Source: Nicotiana tabacum (Eukaryota; Streptophyta; Magnoliopsida; Solanales; Solanaceae). Taken from it: a stretch of DNA of 64,000 nt. A model generated the notes under the pieces. That model worked only from the letters and a program-made list of their open reading frames with translations. It made no database searches and was not told the DNA's origin. Below are positions 45,621 to 58,127 of the stretch, piece by piece; the stretch's first letter is position 1; every line of letters starts with the position of its first letter. The DNA is taken from assembly GCF_000715075.1 (NCBI RefSeq), contig NC_134094.1:81049120-81113119 (forward strand). The letters are read 5' to 3'. A program made the position numbers and the translations under genes.

Positions 45621-45880
45621 CGGCGGAGGCAAGATATGCGCTAAGAGGATTCAAAAAAAAAAAGAAAAAGTTAAAAAAATTAAAAAGAGATTGTGGTCAG
45701 TGAGAATTGAACATATGACCTCACAAATGTTCTGAACCCTCTTAACAACCGAGTTATGCTTTTGGGCTATGTTAAGGGCATTCAAAATATAATATATAGA
45801 AGTGCAAACTAAATTTTGTCTTATATATACAGTATAATTTTCTGGCAAAGGGGGTTCGGGTGAACCCTTTTCCGCCCCCG
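45621..45880 (-). mobile_element. Short repeat with tRNA-like boxes and inverted ends
   Basis: The ends CGGCGGAGGCAAG and, on the other strand, CGGGGGCGGAAAAGG are roughly inverted, with ACAG on each side. Inside on the minus strand, GCATAACTCGGTTGTTAAG (45759-45741) and GTTCAATTCTC (45712-45702) resemble pol III A and B boxes at tRNA-like spacing, followed by a T-rich run. GGGTTCGGGTGAACCC is a perfect hairpin at about 45853-45868. It could be a SINE, a MITE or a composite of both. Confidence 0.5.
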
Positions 45881-46299
45881 ACAGGGACATTGCAGCATCG
45901 CCGGAGAGACGAGGCCCTTGGTTCAACGATTTGACCACTGTATTGAGTAAAGACTTAAGGCATGTAGCATAGTTGGATGTGGTAGTAGCTGCGATGAAGG
46001 CGATTGTCATTTAGAAGAATATCCCATATGACGAAATTCATGATTTATGTTCTTCGAAATTGGAAAAGTTCCACGGAAAGGTTTATAGGAGAGGAGTGGT
46101 AGAGAGATGATGTGAGGTTAAAATGCTATACTTTATATCATTATCTCTATTCTTTGTTTGTAATATTGATGATTAGCGCTATATTTGCAGCTAATTGAGT
46201 TGATTTTTGTATAGGAATCATTTGGGAATGAAATGGAAAGAAAGTTGGATAAAGAGGCATCAAAAATAACAAAGTAGAGCACGGGAGAAATCACGAAGC
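45881..46299. other. Unassigned DNA before the copia element
   Basis: A minus-strand frame (46010 leftward) starting MTIAFIAATTTSNYATCLKS has no family I recognise. The copia insertion target GAAGC is at 46295-46299. Confidence 0.4.
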
Positions 46300-46730
46300 T
46301 GATAGAAACAAACCATACTTACTATAAAAGAAAGAAAAGAAAGAAGACAAAAGAAGTAAAAAAAGACAAAGAGAAAAAGCAATAATGAAAAGAAAGAAAC
46401 GTGAGAAGAAAGGAAAAGTCAAAGTTGGTGTGGTATAAATGTAAAAAAAAGAATTCGGCGCACAGTTTGCGGTGTGTCATGTTCGTATTCACATTTGCTG
46501 AAATTTTTTTCAGCAGATGTTCTGCCTATAAATAGGCATTCCTTTCCTCAATTGTAAATCATCCCTCAACTTTTTCTTTCACTTCAATTAATAAAGAGTT
46601 ATTCTTTGTGTGGCCGCGAAGAAGGCAAATTTGCCTAACCACGTAAATCTTATCTTGTCTTGTGCAATTTATTGCTTTTTCTTTAAATATATTTTTCCAA
46701 TTCTATTAACCTGAAAAATACTTCCCAACA
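46300..46730 (+). repeat. 5' LTR, Tnt1-like copia
   Basis: The TATA box TATAAATA (46527-46534) sits inside the perfect palindrome GCCTATAAATAGGC. AATTAATAAAGAG near 46586 may be the polyadenylation signal. Confidence 0.9.
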
Positions 46731-46983
46731 ACTAGTATCAGAGCATAGACAGTGTAATTCTGGTAGAAAAGTACGGTATTGGTGCAGTGTACTATTCACT
46801 AGAATAGTGCGACACTATTACTCATTAATACTAACATTATTCACAATAGTGAAGTACTATTAGTATTGTTCATCAATAGTGATTGTTGTCTACCTTATAC
46901 GGTTGGGATATTTGTTTCTTACACAGAGTAGTATTTGCGATTACTATTCACAGGCACTATTCACATAATTATTTTTGTGAAAA

Positions 46984-47757
46984 ATGGCATCCGAAGTAGG
47001 GAAGGTTAAGATTGACAAGTTCAATGACAAAGATTTTGGATTATTGAAAATGCAAATAGAGGATTATTTGTACTAGAAAAAATTACACTTACCTCTGATT
47101 GCAGTAAAACCAGAGAATATGGCCAAAGCGGATTGGAATCTATTAGATCGCCAAGTTCTTAGTGTGATTCGTTTGACGCTAATACAAAATGTAGCGTTTA
47201 ACATCATTAACGACAAGACTACTGCAGGCCTGATGAAGGCGTTATTAAAAATGTACAAGAAGCCATCTGCTTCAAATAAAGTCTATTTGATATGTCGATT
47301 GTTCAACTTAACGATGACAGAAGGTGGATTTGTTACGGAACATATCAATGAGTTTAATGTAATATTAACTCAGTTGAGTTCTGTTAATATAACATTTGAT
47401 GACGAAGTCAGGGCATTGATTCTACTATCATCTCCACCGGAAAGTTGGTCTGCAACATAACTGCAGTTAGTAGTTCATCTGGAAGTACCAAATTCAAATT
47501 GGATGATATCAGAGACTTGGTTCTAAGTGAAGATATTCGCCGAAGAGAATCAAGTGATTCTCCAGTATCTACTTTTAATACCGAAAGCAGGTGGAGAAGC
47601 AGCCAAAGGGGACAAAATCATGGTTTTGGCAAATCAAAGTCAAGGATAAGAGGGCAATTCAAGAATCACAAAGGCATTGCTTGTTGTAATTACGATAAGA
47701 AGGGTCACTACAGTAGTCAGTGTAGAGAGCCAAAGATGAAGAAGAACGATTAACACA
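46984..47757 (+). pseudogene. Gag, Tnt1-like copia
   Basis: Starts MASEVGKVKIDKFNDKDFG. TAG at 47074-47076 replaces a Gln codon. LDRQVLSVIRLTLIQNVAF, KPSASNKVYLICRLF and LILLSSPPESWSAT follow to TAA 47458-47460, with a one-base loss there. KFKLDDIRDLVLSEDIRRRE and a zinc knuckle, CCNYDKKGHYSSQC, continue in the next frame. The second zinc Cys is Tyr. Ends near 47753. Confidence 0.88.
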
Positions 47758-49012
47758 CGGATGATAATTTATCAAGTGCAATTGCTGAACAAGCCAGTGA
47801 TACACTAATTTGTTATGCATATACTCCAGTCGAATCTTAGATTCTGGACTCAGGTGTATCCTTTCACTCTACCTCATGCAAAGAATTATTGCATAATTAT
47901 GTTGCTGGAAAATTTGGGAAGGTTTATCTAGCAGACGGTGAACCTTTGGATATTGTCGGGAAAGGTTCATATAAAGACTTCACAAGGGACGCTATGGAAA
48001 TTGCAAAATGTTCGACATATTCCTGGCCTCAAGAAAAATCTTATATCCATAGGTCAGATTCATAGTGAAGGATACACAACAGTATTCGGTAACGGATCAT
48101 GGAAGATAACCAAAGGAAATTTGGTTGTGGCACGAGGCTTCAAGAAGGAAACACTATATGCAACCGCAATACAGAGAGATATTATAGATATAGTTGATCA
48201 TGATCGTGACACAATATTGTGGCACCGGAGGCTCAGGCATATAAGTGAAAAGGGAATGAACTTGTTGGTATACAAAGAAAAGTTGCCAAACCTTAAACAT
48301 GTTGAATTAGGTGTGTGCAAAGATTGCATTTACGAAAAATAAAAAAGAGTTAGTTTCTCAAAGACGGAAAGGACGCCAAAGAAAGAGAAGCCGGAACTAG
48401 TGCATACGGATGTGTAAGGACCAGCTCCTGTAACTTCTCTAGGAAGATCACGCTATTATGTCACCTTCATTGATGATTCCACGAGAAAGGTATGGGTTTA
48501 TTTTATGAAAAATAAATCTGATGTGTTTGTTAACTTTAAAAGATGGAAAGCTGAAGATAAAAATCAGACAAGCCTAAAGTTAAATTGTCTGAAGTCTGAC
48601 AATGGAGGAGAGTATGATAGTCAAGAGTTCAAAGCATTCTACTCTGAGATGGATCAAAATGATCAAGACAGTTCCTGGGACATCGGAACAAAATGGCATT
48701 GCTGAGAGGATGAACAGAACCCTGAATGAACGATCCAGAAGTATGAGAATACATTCTGGATTGCCAAAGTATTTTTGGGTCGAGGGTGTTAACACAGCAG
48801 CTTACCTCATAAATAGGGGACCCTCTGTACCACTGAATTTTGAAATTCATGAGGAGGTATGGACAGGAAAGGAGGTAACTCTCGCACATCTAAACATTTT
48901 TGGTTGTGTTGCTTATGTGCATGTAAACTCCAATGATAGAGACAAGCTTGATCCTAAAACCAAGAAATATTTCTTTATTGGCTATGGTGATGATAATTTT
49001 GGTTATCGATAA
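47758..49012 (+). pseudogene. Protease and integrase, Tnt1-like copia
   Basis: Protease ILDSGVSFHST (about 47840), preceded by TAG where relatives have Trp. After a shift near 47970, KLQNVRHIPGLKKNLISIGQ and LWHRRLRHISEKGM form the pre-integrase domain, with CKDCIYEK. The integrase core has the first Asp in HTDV (followed by TAA), FIDDSTRKVWVYFMKNK, the second Asp in LKSDNGGEYDS and, after a shift near 48660, the Glu in GTSEQNGIAERMNRTL. Ends YFFIGYGDDNFGYR at TAA 49010-49012. Confidence 0.87.
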
Positions 49013-49345
49013 GATCTTAAGACACAAGAATGTCACATTCAATGAAAATGTGATGTACAAGGACAAACTTGGAGTAGAACCAACCAACACCAACAAACAG
49101 ACATCTGAAACAGTTGAGTTAGAAGAAATCTCAGAAAATAAAGTGGCTAGAGGGATTACAACTGATTCTGAAATTGAATATGCAGAACCAGAAGTTGAAT
49201 CTAGATTAGAATCAGAACCAGAACCAGATATAGAATCAAATGGAGAACCACATCTGGAGCCACGGCTTGAATCAAATTCGGGGTCAGTTACTCCTGAACC
49301 TATATTAAGGAGATCTAAAAGAGTCACGAATGCTCCAGATAGGTT

Positions 49346-49392
<47 letters not shown>

Positions 49393-50720
49393 CTATTTAC
49401 TTTTGACTGATGCTAGAGAACCAAAGCATTTTTTTGAAATAATGCAGGTGATAAACTCTGATAAGTGGAAGCTAGCCATGGAAAAAGATGTGAATTCTCT
49501 TCAAAAGAATAAAGCATAGATACTTACAGAGTTACCAAAAGGAAAGAAAGCATTGCAGAACAAGTGGGTGTACAAGGTCAAGGAAGAGTATGACAGAAAG
49601 AAGAGATACAAAGCACGATTAGTATAAAAGGATTTAAGTAGAAGGAAGGAATTCACTACACCAAGATCTTCTCTCGTGTAGTCAAATTAACTACTATCAG
49701 ATTGGTGCTAAGTATCGTAACTGCAGAAAAATTGCATTTGGAGCAGCTAGATGTTAAAACTGCTTTTTTGTATGGTGACTTTGAAGAAGACATTTACATG
49801 AAGCAACCTGAAGGTTTTCAAGTTTTTGGTAAATAAAAACCTTGTGTGTAAGTTGAAAAAGAGTTTGTACGGTTTGAAACAAACTCCCCGACAATGGTAC
49901 AAGAAATTTGATAGATTCATGCATAACAATGGTTTCACACGATGTGAAATGGATCATTGTTGTTATATTAAAAAAAATTGTGAATCTTATATCATTTTAC
50001 TGTCGTATGTTGATGATATGCTAATTGCAGGATCTAGCATAAATAATATCAATAGGGTTAAGCAACAGCTGGCGGAGGAGTTTGAAATGAAAGACTTAGG
50101 ACCAACTAAGCAAATGCTTGGGATGAGGATTAGCAGAAACAGGTCAAAAGAGATGAAGAAAGAAAGTACATGTCCAAAGTTCCATATGCTTCAACAGTAG
50201 GAAGTTTGATATATGCTATGGTTTGTACTAGACCTGAAGTAGCCCATGAAGTTGGAGTTGTCAGTAGATACATATCATATCCAGGAAACGAGCATTGGGA
50301 AGGTGTAGAATGGATATTGCGATATCTCAAAGGCGCCTCAGGTATAACACTTTATTTTAAAAGGAGCAATATTATCTTACAATGTTTTGTTGAGCAAATA
50401 TAGGCGGCGATCTAGATAGCCGAAAAAGTACCACATGCTACGTGTTCACCTTGGGTGGTAATATTGTTAGCTGGATGTCCAGACTTCAGAAAAGTATTGC
50501 TCTATCTACCACTGAAGCAGAGTATATGGCAATCTCAGAAGCTGGAAAGAAGATGATTTGGCTCAAGAACTTTCTTAAAGAGCTAGGTAAAGAGCAGGAC
50601 AATTGTGAGCTTTTCAGCTATAGCCAGAGTGCAATTCATCTTGCCAAGAATCTAATGTTTCATGCAAGATCGAAGCATATCCAACTGAGATCGAAGCACA
50701 TCCAACGTCAAACATGTTGA
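49013..50720 (+). pseudogene. Reverse transcriptase and RNase H, Tnt1-like copia
   Basis: The linker after the integrase is acidic (repeated Glu-Pro-Glu) to NAPDR, then a 44-bp (CT)n run at 49348-49391. RT follows in pieces: ALQNKWVYKVKEEYD, EQLDVKTAFLYGDFEEDIYM, LKKSLYGLKQTPRQWYKKFD and the catalytic YVDDMLIAG with both Asp kept. The RNase H part has VGSLIYAMVCTRPEVAHEVG, SWMSRLQKSIALSTTEAEYM and HLAKNLMFHARSKHI, with a small duplication at SKHIQ. Several stops. Confidence 0.87.
49348..49391. repeat. (CT)22 microsatellite in copia pol
   Basis: 44 bp of pure CT inside the linker between integrase and RT, giving a Ser-Leu repeat on the plus strand and an Arg-Glu repeat on the minus. Confidence 0.95.
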
Positions 50721-50850
50721 CCAAAGTTGCCGTTGTTGGCAGACTGAGGTTGTGCACTGCCTCAGTTGGCCTTCAAAACTAATAATGTGAAAGCATCATA
50801 TTAGAGAATAGTTGTTTTTTATTGATGTAATATAGGTTTGAGGGGGAAAT

Positions 50851-51290
50851 TGATAGAAACAAACCATATTTACTGTAAAAGAAAGAATAGAAAGAAGACA
50901 AATGAAGTAAAAGAAGACAAAGAGAAAAATCAAGAATGAAAAGAAAGAAAAAGTTAGAAGAAAGAAAAAGTCAAAGTTGGTGGGTTGCAAATGTAAAAGA
51001 AAGAATTGGGTGCGCAGTTTGCGGTGCCGTCCTGTTCGTATTCACATTCGCTGAAAAAATAATTTAGCAGACGTTTTACCTATAAATAGGCATTTCTTTC
51101 CTCAATTGTAAATCATCCCTCAACTTTTTCTTTCTCTTCAATTAATAAAGAGCTATTCTTTGTGTAGCCGTGGAGTAAGCAAAAATTGCCGAACCACGTA
51201 AATCTTGTCTTGTCTTGGCTTGTGCAATTTATTGCTTTTTCTCTTTAAATATATTTTTTCCCTTCTATTAGTCTGACACGCTTTCCAACA
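50851..51290 (+). repeat. 3' LTR, Tnt1-like copia
   Basis: Matches 46300-46730; TATAAATA at 51081-51088. Confidence 0.9.
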
Positions 51291-52303
51291 GAAGCAAGGC
51301 CGCGAAAATACCGTGCCTCAAAGGGCGCTAGGCAACCAAATTTCAATGCCTTACATGGTGCCTTGAAAGGTCAAAGGCGCCAAAGTCAGCGCCTTACATG
51401 GTGCGAGGCGGAGCTTGGGGCGGGGAAGTTTTGGTGTGGGGCGACGACGGCTTCTCTCCGAGCGTTTTTTGTTTCCTTGTTGATTTTGGACTTGGACACT
51501 TTGAACCTACCCTATAAATACCCCATAAAATCAACCTAGAAGAGGTAGACATTATTTTGGAGGCACAAGACAGCTAGAAGAATTGCAAGCACCAAATCAC
51601 AAGAGTTTTTCGTTCGTTCTTTCTTAGTTTGTAGATTAATGCTTTCAAGTATTAACGTGATTGTTAGCATGATTATGAATGGCTAAATTTCTTTTTAGGG
51701 TTTTGCTGAAATCTTTTATAGGATGAATTCTTAATATATTTTGTTATAATTGAGCTTTTAAATTTCTCTATATGTTCAACTACGTGCTTATTTTAGTTAA
51801 TTGAAGAGCTCTCAATTAACGGTGCATATTAATTATGTATTGCTCGAGAGAGAATGTGTATTTAGGTAGTTATTAAACAACATCACTCCCTAGGTATGTG
51901 AGAAATCAATACTGCGGGTTTAAAAGCGGGAGAGACATGAAGGGTAGGTGAGATTCGCTGGCCATTTCGTCGGAGCTGGTGACAGGATTTTGATGTTGGA
52001 GGAGATCGCAGCGGAGATTTAGTTTTCTTTTTTTCTATTTTTGGAAAAAAAAATTATTATCGATATGGACCACTTTGTAATTTTAGAACTTTGGAGCAGA
52101 GGTTTGAAAGCTCTTTTATTCATGGTTAAAGAGCATAAGCCTAATTTTCCCTAACCTTAAAAAAGGTCACCTTGCAAAGAATAATAATTTGAGGGTTAGT
52201 TCCCAATTGAGTTTGTAAAAAGCTTGATAACTGGACGGACCCAAGTCTCCTCGTGTTTTAAGTAGGAATATTATTTCGCATTAGAGAGTGACTATTTTCT
52301 TAT
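51291..52303. other. Unassigned DNA with a promoter-like segment
   Basis: 51320-51420 has GCCTTACATGGTGC twice. CCCTATAAATACCCC near 51508-51522 is a good plus-strand TATA box, followed by an A/T-rich transcribed-leader-like stretch to about 51900. It resembles the promoter and R/U5 part of an LTR, but no ends were found. No gene seen. Confidence 0.4.
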
Positions 52304-52689
52304 TATTATAAAACAATAAAAGAAGAATATTCAGAGAAAAGTAGGGAGATAGGATTCTTATTGATTTGGAATGAATTATAATGGAATAGAACCCCTATAT
52401 TTATAGGGGAAAAATGACTTAGCCACCAAGTAACAAACCCTAGATTCTATCTAAAATATAGACATTCACCTTAAATACAATTATATTTATAACACTCCCC
52501 TTGAATGTCTATTCAACAGATAATGTGCCTCGTTAAAACCTTAACTAAAATAAAACACAGTGGAAAAAAAATTCTAGTGAAGGAAAAAGAGTACATATAT
52601 CTAACAATACGCATTTTGGTTGCCTCGTTAAAAACCTTGCAAGGAAAACCCAGTGGGACAAAATCTTATAAGAAAAAAAGAGTACAACA
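52304..52689 (-). repeat. 3' LTR, Ale-like copia
   Basis: The minus strand begins TGTTGTACTC. The other end matches 55558 onward (TTATAAAACAATAAAAGAAG), with the final CA changed to TA. The TATA box TATAAATA (52405-52398) lies inside the inverted repeat CCCCTATATTTATAGGGG. Confidence 0.75.
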
Positions 52690-55647
52690 CGTATTAACTC
52701 CCCCTTATGAGAGCATCAATTTACATCTTTGAGCATTCGCATTCCAATCTTGTGCACCATCTTCAAAAGATTGTTGGTAAAGATTTGATAAACCAATCAG
52801 CCATATTAACTTGAATGAATATGTTGCACCTTGAAATCATCATTCTTAATAGAGATGTATTGTCTTCATATGATCTTATTGGAATCGTCATTTCAATATC
52901 ATCACATAGGGGAAAAACTCTTGCTATCATTTAATCATGCATAGTTATAGCAAGATATATATGTGTACAAATTACATTTAGGATGTGGTAATTCATATTT
53001 CATGACCAAGAATTCTATATGCTTTAAGCAATATCCTTCAGGGATTGTCATATAAGTTAAGTCATATAAGCCATATAAATAGACTTTAGATTTGCATCAA
53101 ATTTTCATGTCATGCCAGACATATAAGATACATAAAAGTGATTGCACACACACCATTGATTTTATACTATTGAGTGTTTGAACTGCAGATCCAAGACTAC
53201 ATGTCTTTCATATAAAACCAATTCTATTTGAATTGTTTCTCCAAACTTATGATCCTCATATATATTTAGCGTTATCATAGATGTAGTTGACGAACATTTT
53301 ATATCTGTTCCGACCTCCTTTTTCTATAAAGACATAACATAGATCTCTTCATTCATTTGCTCATCTTCTTTATCAAGAATTTTATTTGAAACTGATTTGT
53401 CTATACTCTTTAAGCGTACCATAGACTTTATCCTTCTAGGACTTATTCTAATACGAGCATTTACAATGAGAATATAGTTACTTTCTTTGGGTCGGCAAAT
53501 CTGTCTGGATTTGCAATATATTGTAGATGAATTATCATTTTATGAACTTCAAGGTCATATTATATTCGAGGACCTGGATGTACAAATGATAATTCATTCC
53601 ATATAACGTTTTCTCAACTGTTTATCCTGTACCCCCCTCATGTTAGAAAAACTAACTTGCTTCATCAATTTTGTGCATTATGGTATTAATCAAAATATAC
53701 ACCGCACATCAATAATAATAAGATGGAATTATTTGGTTCATGACCCTGAACCATTTGTAGGGGGAGAATATAATATACTTTCGTATATAATATTTGTCAA
53801 ACTCATATAGATAACTTTATTCTCATGAACAATAATTTAGCTATTAAGTGGAGGTACTCAATAAATTATTTTGCTAAACCAACTGTAATGGAAACTAACT
53901 TATCAAGATGAACTGTCTTGAATAGAAAATCTAAAAATTATGCTCTAAATTAAATTATTGAGCAAGTTACCTCACAAACAGCATGTTGCGGGTTAATAAT
54001 AATCGCACATGTAACCATCTCATAGATGCATCTTATGTGGTATACATGGCAGGTAAATGGGCCCATATTCACCTTTGATATTTCCAGCATTCATGGGATT
54101 CAATCCCAATTTTAGTTGGTCTATTAATTAATAAAAACAAGCAACATAAGAGAATTCGTAAAGAACTTTCTAGTTCTTTAATATTTACCCATCTGAATTC
54201 TCTTTTATTTTTGCACATCATACTTAAATTGATATGGCTAACCAATTCTGCCAACTGGCTGATAAATTATCGATATTGATAAACTTCAGGTTTACACTAT
54301 GACGTGTGCAATTATCAATAAACTCCAGTTTATTATGATATAGGTTTTTATATCAATAAACTTCTATTTTATTGTTGCATACTTTTATTTGTGTAGTACC
54401 AACTGGAGAATAAAGCGGGTAACCTTTCACATACATATTATCCCACTATAAGTTGTAGTAATAGAACATATTAAATCTTTCCTTTATTCATAGTCTCAAT
54501 ATAACCAACCGCTTTTGCGAATACTTTAGAAACTCAATAAGTTTCTTTGAGACTTACTACGCGTGATACCTTAGTGATAATCAATTTTTTTTCTCCAAAG
54601 TAGAATAATTGGCTCTTTTAAAGCTTTTAATTAACATTGTACTACCACATATTCATCAACATCCATATGGTGAATACCTCTTTCAAGGAGAAAGTTATTC
54701 CATTACGGTCATGGTCAAAATTATATGCAAGATCTGTTTCTTGCATTACTGTTGTCCTTAATAATCACATTGCCAAAATATTTTGGCATATAATAGGTAC
54801 GTGACCAATGACCATTCATGTCATATGACATTATTTTCTTATTTCATCTCAAACCTTCTTCTAGAGGTGAGTGTGGTATATTCACTACCACTAGCACGTT
54901 CATGTTCTTCCAAGAATAAATATGTATTCATAAATCACATGTTATCACATTGACACCATGAATGGACCATAATCATCTATATGTGCTTTACAAAATCTCA
55001 TGTCAAATCGATGACAAACGTTGATTATTTTGAGAATCCTTATTATTCTTATTACCATAATGATGACAATTATAATTTCGTCTATTGTCACGTCCACATC
55101 CATTGATACCTTCACGGTAATAATTTTGTCTTCTTTTAGACTTATTATATATTGCTACCATATTCTCTTGAGGAATAAGAATGAAGCAAATTCAATGGGA
55201 CTGGTTTTCACTTTTTGTGCTCACAATCATACATGAATTTGATCATGGCAAGACAGAGAAATTTTACCACTTCGAGTGGTTATAATTTCTTTAAAACTCT
55301 ATTAGAGTTATAATCAAACTTTGTTGTTTTTGCTTGTATTTAAAATCAAATTATAAAATTTTAAGAGTTTAGAAGAGAAAAATAAGGTAAAATACTTACC
55401 TTCAATCCAGAATTTATTCCCGAAGGAAGTTCATGGAACAATTGATAATCATTATGCTCAATATTATATACATGTTGAGCACCATGCACGTATTCTAAAG
55501 CCTGGTGACCAAAGCAAATGCCTTTACTCAATTGGTTAGAGTCTCGTGCTGATAACATGTTATAAAACAATAAAAGAAGAAGAAGAATATCGCAGAGAAA
55601 AGTAGGGAGAGAGGATTCTTATTGATTTGGGATTATATTGGAATAGA
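52304..55647 (-). mobile_element. Ty1/copia element, Ale-like, decayed and interrupted
   Basis: The left (3') LTR is 52304-52689. The right (5') LTR starts at 55558 and is cut off at 55647 by LTR X. Reading leftward, PBS-like TTATCAGCACGAGACTC is at about 55552. Gag-end sequence (YYREGINGCGRDNRRNYNC) is near 55100, protease/integrase-type sequence is near 54600-54100 (PTKIGIESHECWKYQ) and the pol end (ADWFIKSLP, VHKIGMRMLKDVN) is near 52750, next to PPT AAGGGGGAG. No frame is open for long. Total length suggests internal deletion. Confidence 0.72.
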
Positions 55648-56255
55648 TGTCACGACCCAAAATCCATTAAAGGTCATGATGGCGCCTAACACCGTTGTCA
55701 GGAAAGCCAACCTTGACTAATTAATTTAATTACTCATTTTAGTATTTTTGAATCGAAATTTCCTTCAATTAAATAGTAAAAGATAGAACTTACAGAGTAA
55801 TAAATAAATATTTTCTTAACTAAAATACTAAACAACCCATAACCACTCCAAAAACCCGGTGTCACAAGTGCATAAGCCTTTAACTAGGGAGTAAAATAAA
55901 ATACAACATCTGTCTGGAATACAAGTTAGACAGAAAAAAATATATAAATAACTCTGAAGGAAACTCTGCTGGCTGCGGATCGTAATATAGAATGCAGCTC
56001 ACCTAAGTCCCTGCATTTTTACCACACCTCTGCGCCCACAAGGCCGCTAGACATATCTGTACCTGCACAAAAATATGCAGCAAGTGTAGCATGAGTACGT
56101 AAACAACGTGTACCCATTAAGTATCAAGCCTAATCTCGAAGAAGTAGTGACGAGAGGTCGACTTTGGCTCTCACTAAGGGCCAATAATATTAAAATGGAA
56201 ATACTTAAATCAATGTGATTTATAGGAATAACAATAATTTTTCTTTAACCAGCAA
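55648..56255 (-). repeat. LTR X, left fragment
   Basis: Starts TGTCACGACCC and is related to the Tekay-like LTR at 1891 and to 62544-64000. It ends abruptly at 56255 in CTTTAACCAGCAAATGC, where RNase H sequence of element Y begins. Its last about 85 bp overlap in content with 62544-62630. Confidence 0.8.
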
Positions 56256-57420
56256 ATGCAATAACCTTGCCACCCTGCATCAATACCACACCCAGACTAA
56301 TACGAGATGCGTCATAATATACTTTATAAGATCCTGAACCTGTGGGTAACACCAATACCGGTGTTGTAGTCAAAGCTGTCTTGAGCTTCTGAAAGCTCGC
56401 TTCACACTCGTCTGACCACCTGAACGGGGCACCCTTCTGGGTTAATCTGGTCAATGGGGCTGCTATGGATGAAAACTCCTCCACAAATCAACGGTAATAG
56501 CCCGCCAAACCCAGAAAACTACGGATCTCTGTAGCTGATATGGGTCTAGGCCAATTCTGGACTGCCTCAATCTTCTTAGGATCCACCTGAATACCCTCTG
56601 CTGATACAACGTGACCCAAGAAAGCAACTGAACTCAACCAAAACTCGCATTTTGAGAACTTAGCATATAACTAGCTGTCTTTCAAAGTCTGAAGAACGAT
56701 CCGAAGGTGCTGCTCATGCTCCTCTCGATTGTGGGAATAGATCAAGATATCATCAATAAACACAACTACAAAGGAATCCAGGTAGGGTTTGAACACCCGG
56801 TTCATCAAATCCATGAATGCTGCTGGGGCATTTGTCAGCCCAAATGACATCACTAGAAACTCATAATGCCCATACCGAGTCCGAAAAGTTGTCTTAGGAA
56901 CATCGGATGCCCTAATCCTCAACTGATGGTAGCCAGATCTCAAATCAATCTTTGAAAACACCTTGGCACCCTGAAGTTGATCAAATAAATCATCAATCCT
57001 CGGCAATGGATACTTGTTCTTGACGGTGACTTTGTTCAACTGCCGATAGTCTATACACATCCTCATCGATCCATCTTTCTTCTTCACAAACAACACAGGT
57101 GCACCCCATGGCGAGACACTAGGTCTAATGAAGCCCTTATCAAGTAAACCTTGCAACTGCTCCTTCAATTCTTTCAACTCTGGCGGGGCCATGCGGTATG
57201 GCGGAATGGAAATGGGTTGAGTGCCCGGAGCCAAATCAATGCAGAAATCAATATCCCTGTCGGGTGGCATCCCTGGCAGGTCTGCAGGAAGCACCTCTGA
57301 AAACTCACAAACAATTGGAACTGAATCCATGGAAGGAACCTCCGCACTAGAATCACGGACATAAGCCAAATAAGCTAGACACCCCTTCTAGACCATATGC
57401 CGAGCCTTCACATAAGAGAT
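56245..57420 (-). pseudogene. Reverse transcriptase and start of RNase H, element Y
   Basis: Reads from [19 protein letters not shown] through [53 protein letters not shown] and catalytic [12 protein letters not shown] at 56671-56673 (from CAG) follows. Then [14 protein letters not shown] near 56488 (from CGA) and the RNase H start VYYDASRISLGVVLMQGGK, ending at the junction with LTR X near 56255. Everything downstream (rest of RNase H, integrase, chromodomain, 3' LTR) is gone. About 230 residues of the RT are open. Confidence 0.9.
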
Positions 57421-58127
57421 AACCATTCTGGCAGAATGGCCAAGATTCCCGCTCCACTCTAATTGAGGCAACCCCTACAAGGCTAAGGTCACCATCTTGA
57501 CATGACAATCTAATATAGCATGATAAGGTGACAGCCAATCCATACCCAGTATGACATTAAAATCAACAATGTCGAGAAGTAGAAGATATACACGAGCCTA
57601 AAACTCCCAATGGTGACCACACACGAACGATAAACACGATCTACCATAATAGCATATCCCACTGGTATGGACATATACACAGAAGCACTCAAAGAATCAC
57701 GGGGAACAACCAAATAGGAAGCAAAATAGGATGACACATAGGAGTAAGTAGATCCCGGATCAAATAGAACTGAAGCAAATCTACTGCAAACTGAAATAGT
57801 ACCTGTGATAACAGCATCATATGACTCAGCCTCAGGCCTGGCTGGGAAAGCATAACATCGGGATTGGGCCCCACCACCCTAAACTACGTCCCTAGGATGG
57901 CCTCTAGCTGGATGGTCTCCACCTCTAACAGCCTGACCTCCACCTCTAACTGTCTGGCCCCTACCTCTGGCTGCCTGACCCCTGCCTCTGGCTGGCTGAG
58001 CAGGTGGTGCAGCAACTGGTGCTGAAACTATGGCACGAGAACTCTGATGCTGTGAGTTGCCCGTTACCCGAGGGCAAAATCTAGCAATGTGCCTCGGATC
58101 ACCACAAGTATAACATAACCTCGGCTG
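57421..58127 (-). pseudogene. Protease region, element Y
   Basis: VLFDPGSTYSYVSSYFASYL with the DPGS active site lies near 57740-57790, then SIPVGYAIMVDRVYRSCVV. A frameshift and stops follow near 57600. VDFNVILGMDWLSPYHAI is near 57540. The zinc knuckle CYTCGDPRHIARFCP (about 58105-58060) is intact as CCHC, just after TAA 58128-58130 (from CAA). Confidence 0.85.

Larger units (their letters stand above)
46300..51290 (+). mobile_element. Ty1/copia element, Tnt1-like (Tork lineage), dead
   Basis: LTRs of 431 and 440 bp (46300-46730, 50851-51290) with ends TGATAGAAAC and TTCCCAACA / TTTCCAACA. A perfect duplication GAAGC lies at 46295-46299 and 51291-51295. PBS GTATCAGAGC is at 46735-46744 and PPT GAGGGGGAAAT precedes the 3' LTR. 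Domain order is gag, protease, integrase, RT, RNase H, as in copia. The Gag start (MASEVGKVKIDKF) and pol resemble the Tnt1-94-like group common in Solanaceae. Many stops and frameshifts. Confidence 0.92.
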
